From Bacteroidales bacterium UBA6346 (GTDB lineage Bacteria > Bacteroidota > Bacteroidia > Bacteroidales > UBA932): 29,969 bases of DNA. The stretch covers positions 614 to 30,582 of the forward strand of contig DJSA01000144.1 in the NCBI GenBank assembly GCA_002438905.1, in the 5' to 3' direction. The notes below the pieces were generated by a model. The model worked only from the letters and a program-made list of their open reading frames with translations. It did not search any database and was not told the DNA's origin. This document shows, piece after piece, positions 25,784 through 29,969 of this stretch. Each line of letters starts with the position of its first letter. The stretch's first letter is position 1. The position numbers and the translations under genes were made by a program.

Positions 25784-25908
25784 GTAATGGCTGTATAAAA
25801 AGATGAAGTGCAAGGCTTGCGAAATCTTTTTAACCGGAGCAACCTTGTGGTTGTGAGGATTAAAAAGTTGAGCGTAACGCAGCAATTCGCTTTTTAGACA
25901 GTCATTAC
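25784..25908 (-). repeat. Stop-codon-associated repeat element, copy 2 (full length, extended terminal inverted repeats)
   Basis: The core at 25796-25895 (minus strand) aligns without a gap to copy 1. Here the inverted ends extend to 19 bases: GTAATGGCTGTATAAAAAG at 25784-25802, and GTAATGACTGTCTAAAAAG as the reverse complement of 25890-25908, with 17 of 19 matching. The TolC-like gene's TAA stop (25905-25907) lies in this extended end. Internal pairing blocks AACC-ACAA-GGTT and GCAA-GCC-TTGC are visible on the sense strand. The remaining 48 bases before the adaptor ATG are A/T-rich, and I see nothing definite in them. Confidence 0.75.
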
Positions 25909-27392
25909 AATCGGCCTTCGGCCTTTGCAAGGTTTACACTGCACATCTGCAGCTCAACCCCGGTCTCGATGTACTCCGAATGCGCCTGAAGCCATGCCGT
26001 CTGCGCCTGAAGAACCACGCTCGAAGCAATCATACCCTCGTTCCAGCCTGCAGTAGCCACACGAAGATTCTCCTCCGCGCTCTCAAGATTGCTTTCGGCA
26101 GCAGTCAGTTTCTCAAGAGCCTCCCCTTCCTGCTGACGGAGCTGCGCCACCTGAAGGGAAATCATCTCCTTTGCGTCATCAAGCTTATACTGAGTAAGTG
26201 CAGCCTCTGCCTTGGCTTTCCTCGTCTTCTGGATAGCCTCCGTGCCGTGGAATATAGGAATGTTCACAACTACACCCGCGGAGAAGAATCCTCCGAACTT
26301 ATTCTGGAAACCGTTGAATACGTTAGGGTTGGTCACGACGTAGTTTGCCATCACGGCCACGCTCGGAAGTCCATCCGCGCGCACCACGGCGACCTTCTTG
26401 TCATATATTTTCTTCGCCAAGTCGAGACTTCTGATCTCTGGCCTTGCCGCATAGACCTCCTCGTCCGAAATTACCGGACGCATCTCCGGAACAGGAATCG
26501 CGTCCAGATTCTCGTCCGCCAGCGTAATCTTGCTGTCAAGCGGAAGTCCGCATTCCTTGCAGAGCAGCATCTTCGCAAGCACAAGTCCATTGGTCGCTTT
26601 GGTGAGAAGCATCTCCGCCTCGTTGGTCTTGACCTTTATGGTAAGCGCATCGGAAGGAGTTGCAAACCCCTCTGCCACAAGCGCATCCACATCCTTTCCC
26701 ATCTGACGGAGCAGATCCGCGTAGTTCTCTGCAAGGCTCTTCTTCGCGGCGATGGAGACTATCTGCCAATAGGCCTGCTCTATATCAGCAAGAACCTGCG
26801 CGTGCTCTGTGTCATACTGCGACTTCGCCAGTTCCTCGGCATACTTTGCCATCTGGTTGGATGCCACAATCTTGCCTCCCATGAAAACCGGCTGCTGAAC
26901 AGAAACGACCGCTCCGCACAGATTGTGCATGTCAAGAGTTAGGGCATCCGTGATGTGCTGACCTATCGCGTTTATAGGTGTCGCGATATCCGAAGCCTGA
27001 AGTGCCCCGAGAATTTTCTTGAAAGCCGGATCCGTCATGTATTTATCCATCACGTCAGGATCGGATAGCAACCCCATCATCTTGTCAGTCAGGTCCTTCT
27101 GTACCTTTGTCCCAGCGCTTTGAAGTTCTTCGGCCTTCTCATCGTCAATGAGTTTCCAATCACGAGTCGTGTACATATACGCGCCGGTTGCCGTAATCTT
27201 AGGAAAATAGTTCGCAAGGGCGATGTTTCTGTCGTAACCGGCAATCGTGATTTTCTGTTCCGCCGTCTTAAGAGAATTGTTGTTCTCGACCGCCATCTGT
27301 CTGCACTCCTCAAGTGTCAGCACCCGCTGCGCATCAGCATGAGGAGTTAGCAGGCACAATCCTGCGGCAATAATCAAAATCGTCTTTTTCAT
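25905..27392 (-). CDS. TolC-family outer-membrane efflux protein
   Basis: This is the outer-membrane channel of the tripartite exporter. The 495-residue product uses the ATG at 27392 because MKKTILIIAAGLCLLTPHADA is a good signal peptide starting at once; an in-frame ATG ten codons upstream would put a polar stretch before it. After the cleavage site come QRVLTLEECRQMAVENN, the typical start of an OEP domain, and two repeats of long helices with short strands. Typical features are ANYFPKITATGAYM in the first half and LPSVAVMANYVV in the second. There is no lipobox. It is the first gene of the operon and is divergent from the AraC-type regulator. A repeat element follows its stop. Confidence 0.93.
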   Translation of the reverse strand: MKKTILIIAAGLCLLTPHADAQRVLTLEECRQMAVENNNSLKTAEQKITIAGYDRNIALANYFPKITATGAYMYTTRDWKLIDDEKAEELQSAGTKVQKDLTDKMMGLLSDPDVMDKYMTDPAFKKILGALQASDIATPINAIGQHITDALTLDMHNLCGAVVSVQQPVFMGGKIVASNQMAKYAEELAKSQYDTEHAQVLADIEQAYWQIVSIAAKKSLAENYADLLRQMGKDVDALVAEGFATPSDALTIKVKTNEAEMLLTKATNGLVLAKMLLCKECGLPLDSKITLADENLDAIPVPEMRPVISDEEVYAARPEIRSLDLAKKIYDKKVAVVRADGLPSVAVMANYVVTNPNVFNGFQNKFGGFFSAGVVVNIPIFHGTEAIQKTRKAKAEAALTQYKLDDAKEMISLQVAQLRQQEGEALEKLTAAESNLESAEENLRVATAGWNEGMIASSVVLQAQTAWLQAHSEYIETGVELQMCSVNLAKAEGRL

Positions 27393-27443
27393 TTTATTAT
27401 ATTTTTCAGTTATTTCCGACATTTAAAGCGCTGTCAGCCAAGT

Positions 27444-27451
27444 CAAATTCA
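27444..27451 (-). promoter_or_regulatory. Weak candidate promoter -7 box of the export operon
   Basis: The minus strand has TGAATTTG, one base off the TAnnTTTG consensus, 51 bases before the TolC ATG. No clear -33 partner is visible. A weak box would suit activation by the divergent AraC-family protein, but this is a guess from position. Confidence 0.25.
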
Positions 27452-27538
27452 TTGCCATTCAGGCAGAAAGACGGATAACAAAATGCCGTTGAAAATATGC
27501 AATTTGTCTAAAAAAGCGACTTTTTAATATTTTTTACG

Positions 27539-27546
27539 TAGTTTTG
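27539..27546 (+). promoter_or_regulatory. Candidate promoter -7 box of the AraC-family regulator gene
   Basis: TAGTTTTG is a full TAnnTTTG match in an A/T-rich stretch, 22 bases before the ATG at 27569. Bases upstream are mostly T and A, without a clear -33 TTG. Confidence 0.45.
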
Positions 27547-27568
27547 TAAATAACAAAAACCCCTATTA

Positions 27569-28480
27569 ATGGAAAAATATCGCGAACTCAACATCCGGGA
27601 GCTGAGAAACGTTTTCCCTTATTTCCAAGTGAATGACAATCTGTCAGATGACCTCTTCATTGCAGAAATGCAATATGAATCAAAAATGGACGTCATCAAG
27701 TATCCCTGCCGCTTTCACGGATATGTCGCGTTTTTTTGCATGGAAGGGCATTTTGAAATCGAAGTAAATCTCAAGAGATTCACGATACATCCAGGGTCCA
27801 TGTTTATCTACACTCCGGGCAACATAGTGAGAGTCACAGGAATAGACCCTAAGAAAAAAGACTCCGTGCATTTTGTTGTAGTCGCGATATCGGAAGACCT
27901 CATGTCCAGCACACGCTTCGATTTCAGCAAACTCTACAACGAGAGTCTCAAATTGCTGGAAAGCCCGTGCGTGACAATCAATGATCGGGAAAGGGCCATG
28001 TGCAGGAAATATTTCGACCTAGCGATGGAAGTCTCGCAGTTCGGGCTCCCGAACACAAGGGAATGCGTTGCAGCCCTGATTTCATCCGTGTTCTACCTGA
28101 TGGGTGCGTTGTGGACTGACAGGCTGTCAGCCGCGAAGAAAAGCGAAGACGGGACATCGACAAGATCCAGAATAATCCTCGAGGACTTCCTGCTTCTGGT
28201 GAGAGACCACCACACAAAGGAAAGAAACCTTTCATTCTACGCCGACAAGCTCTACCTTACCCCAAAGTATCTTTCGAAGCTGATAAAATCCGTCAGCGGC
28301 AAGTCCGCCCATGAGTGGATTGACTCCTTCGTCATCCTTGAGGCAAAGAACCTCCTGAAATACTCCGACATGAGTATAAAGGCCATAGTCTACGAACTGA
28401 ATTTCCCGAACCAGACCACTTTTTACCGCTTCTTCAAGACAAAGACCGGCATGACCCCATCAGAGTATCGGAAGATGTAG
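27569..28480 (+). CDS. AraC-family transcriptional regulator (probable regulator of the export operon)
   Basis: The 303-residue product has an N-terminal cupin-like sensing region (about 50-90: GYVAFFCMEGHFEIEV then FTIHPGSMFIYTPGN), a variable middle, and a C-terminal AraC DNA-binding domain. The first helix-turn-helix is LSFYADKLYLTPKYLSKLIK (about 221-240), and the second is around IVYELNFPNQTTFYRFFK, with the family signature GMTPSEYRKM at the very end. It is divergent from the TolC-HlyD-permease operon across a 176-base gap, a common arrangement for a local activator. The inducer cannot be deduced. Its overall form is like Bacteroidetes regulators beside multidrug-type exporters. Confidence 0.92.
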   Translation: MEKYRELNIRELRNVFPYFQVNDNLSDDLFIAEMQYESKMDVIKYPCRFHGYVAFFCMEGHFEIEVNLKRFTIHPGSMFIYTPGNIVRVTGIDPKKKDSVHFVVVAISEDLMSSTRFDFSKLYNESLKLLESPCVTINDRERAMCRKYFDLAMEVSQFGLPNTRECVAALISSVFYLMGALWTDRLSAAKKSEDGTSTRSRIILEDFLLLVRDHHTKERNLSFYADKLYLTPKYLSKLIKSVSGKSAHEWIDSFVILEAKNLLKYSDMSIKAIVYELNFPNQTTFYRFFKTKTGMTPSEYRKM

Positions 28481-28492
28481 AAAAACGCCATG

Positions 28493-28553
28493 AAAAAAGC
28501 CTTATCCCGCCGGCCGGATGTCATGATGCATTGACAAAGCGGCGGAATAAGGC
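28493..28553 (-). terminator. Rho-independent terminator of glyS
   Basis: On the minus strand, GCCTTATTCCGCCG pairs with CGGCGGGATAAGGC as a 14-bp stem with one mismatch, followed by six T's (the A-run at 28493-28498). The 27-base loop has a further TGTCA/TGACA pairing. The T-run is on the glyS side only, so it terminates glyS. The plus-strand stem could also block read-through from the AraC-type gene. Confidence 0.85.
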
Positions 28554-28604
28554 AAAACTACAGAACTTCCTGAAAATCAGAAAGCCTTCAGCTGTCTGAA
28601 GCGA

Positions 28605-29969
28605 CTAAAGCTTCTTGAGAAGAGTCTTGATGTTGACTTCCTTATCGATTATGTCAGGAAGATCTTCAATTTTCACCCTCTCCTGGGCCATCGTGTCGCG
28701 GTGACGGATTGTCACGCAGCCGTCGCCCAGAGATTCGTGATCCACTGTCACGCAGAACGGAGTTCCGATTGCGTCCTGACGGCGGTAGCGCTTTCCGATG
28801 GAGTCCTTTTCGTCGTACTGGCAGTTGTAGTCGTACTTGAGTTCGTCCATAATCTTCTGGGCAAGTTCAGGAAGTCCGTCCTTCTTGATGAGCGGGAGCA
28901 CCGCAACCTTAACGGGGGCGAGCGCCGGCGGAATGGAGAGCACGACTCGTGTCTCGCCGTTCTCAAGCTTCTCCTCATGGAAAGAGTGAGAAAGCACGGC
29001 AAGCACCATACGGTCAACTCCGATGGATGTCTCGACGACGTACGGAGTGAAGCTTTCGCCAGTCTCCGGGTCGAAATACTGAATCTTCTTGCCGGAGAAC
29101 TTCTGGTGGTTTCCGAGGTCGAAGTCGGTGCGGGAATGGATGCCCTCAAGCTCCTTGAAGCCGAACGGGAAGTTGAACTCGATGTCAGTGGCGGCGTTGG
29201 CGTAGTGCGCGAGCTTCTCGTGGTCGTGGAAGCGGTAGTTCTCCGCTCCCATCCCGAGCGCCTTGTGCCATGCCAGACGACGTTCCTTCCACTTCGCGAA
29301 CCAGTCAAGCTCCGTTCCCGGCTTGATGAAGAACTGCATCTCCATCTGCTCGAACTCCCTCATCCTGAAGATGAACTGCCGCGCCACAATCTCGTTTCTG
29401 AACGCCTTGCCAATCTGCGCGATGCCGAAAGGAAGCTTCATGCGGCCGGACTTCTGCACGTTGAGATAGTTTACGAAAATGCCCTGGGCCGTCTCCGGAC
29501 GAAGATAAATCACGTTCGTGCTGTCGGAAGTGTTCCCGAGCTGGGTGGAGAACATCAGGTTGAACTGACGGACATCCGTCCAGTTCTTCGTTCCCGAAAT
29601 AGGGCAGACAATCTCGCAGTCGATGATAATCTGACGAAGCGCCGCCAAATCGTTGGCATTCAGCGCATCAGCCATTCTCTTACGAGTCTCGTCAATCTTC
29701 GCGGTGTTCCTCAGCACGTTAGGGTTGGTCTCGCGGAACTTCGCCTCGTCGAAAGCATCTCCGAACTTCTTGCGCGCCTTCTCTACCTCCTTGTTGTTCT
29801 TTTCCTCAAGCTTAGCGATGTAGTCCTCGATGAGAACGTCGGCCCTATAGCGTTTCTTGGAGTCCTTGTTGTCGATGAGCGGGTCATTGAACGCCCCGAC
29901 GTGTCCGGAAGCCTCCCAAATTTTCGGGTGCATGAATATGCAGGAGTCGATGCCCACGATGTTCTCGTT
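28605..29969 (-). CDS. glyS: Glycine--tRNA ligase, class II (5' end outside the window)
   Basis: This enzyme charges tRNA-Gly with glycine. The visible part runs from the right edge (reading NENIVGIDSCIFMHP) to a TAG stop after NIKTLLKKL. The frame stays open to the edge, and the GTG in VGIDS is not the start; by comparison with Bacteroidetes homologues roughly 60 N-terminal residues are missing. Class II motif 2 is seen as FRNEIVARQFIFRMREFEQ (near 29350-29402) and motif 3 as SIGVDRMVLAVL (near 29000). RPETAQGIFVNYLNV and GTKNWTDVRQFNLMF are strongly conserved blocks. The C-terminal anticodon-binding domain (APVKVAVLPLIKKDGLPELA and onwards) is complete. It is the eukaryote-like dimeric form, not the alpha2beta2 type of E. 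coli. Confidence 0.97.
   Translation of the reverse strand, partial: NENIVGIDSCIFMHPKIWEASGHVGAFNDPLIDNKDSKKRYRADVLIEDYIAKLEEKNNKEVEKARKKFGDAFDEAKFRETNPNVLRNTAKIDETRKRMADALNANDLAALRQIIIDCEIVCPISGTKNWTDVRQFNLMFSTQLGNTSDSTNVIYLRPETAQGIFVNYLNVQKSGRMKLPFGIAQIGKAFRNEIVARQFIFRMREFEQMEMQFFIKPGTELDWFAKWKERRLAWHKALGMGAENYRFHDHEKLAHYANAATDIEFNFPFGFKELEGIHSRTDFDLGNHQKFSGKKIQYFDPETGESFTPYVVETSIGVDRMVLAVLSHSFHEEKLENGETRVVLSIPPALAPVKVAVLPLIKKDGLPELAQKIMDELKYDYNCQYDEKDSIGKRYRRQDAIGTPFCVTVDHESLGDGCVTIRHRDTMAQERVKIEDLPDIIDKEVNIKTLLKKL

Noticed and set aside
29955..29957. GTG at 29957 as the glyS start
   Set aside because: The frame remains open to the window edge with residues NENI that fit the family, so the true start is beyond the edge.

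Overview
This window comes from the chromosome of a member of the Bacteroidetes, most likely order Bacteroidales. The evidence is a SusC/SusD pair, a one-protein hybrid two-component regulator with an AraC output domain, a fused SecDF, a class II glycyl-tRNA synthetase of the Bacteroidetes type, and TAnnTTTG boxes (the Bacteroidetes -7 element) upstream of several genes. The genus cannot be fixed from the sequence. Coding density is high. I saw no tRNA, rRNA, CRISPR array, insertion sequence or transposase.

Region 1 (1-11.7 kb) is a polysaccharide utilization locus. On the minus strand, a SusC transporter, a SusD lipoprotein and the first codons of another secreted protein form an operon. A hybrid sensor/regulator runs divergently from susC. 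A family 8 polysaccharide lyase with an intact active site is convergent with the regulator and overlaps its 3' end. The lyase suggests a uronic-acid polymer such as chondroitin sulfate or hyaluronan. SusC carries a nine-G tract in which gain or loss of one base creates an early stop.

Region 2 (11.9-22.1 kb) is mostly housekeeping. An uncharacterised PD40/coiled-coil secreted protein is divergent from secDF, and their promoter boxes lie in a perfect inverted repeat. SecDF is followed by a repeat element, a strong terminator, dnaE, and a ThiL-family protein that has lost most of its metal-binding motifs while keeping the fold and length.

Region 3 (22.1-28.5 kb) is a tripartite export operon on the minus strand: TolC-like channel, HlyD-like adaptor and two ABC-2-type permeases, with no ATPase in the window. 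It is controlled by a divergent AraC-family gene. Its intergenic spaces hold two notable structures. One is an array of eight 7-bp motifs at a 14-15 bp period. The other is a family of roughly 100-bp elements that starts at or just after gene stop codons, always in the sense direction; one full copy also follows secDF.

Region 4 (28.5 kb to the right edge) is glyS, cut by the window edge, with its own terminator.

The most unusual items are the stop-codon-associated repeat family, the heptamer array, the degenerate ThiL homologue and the possible phase-variable SusC.
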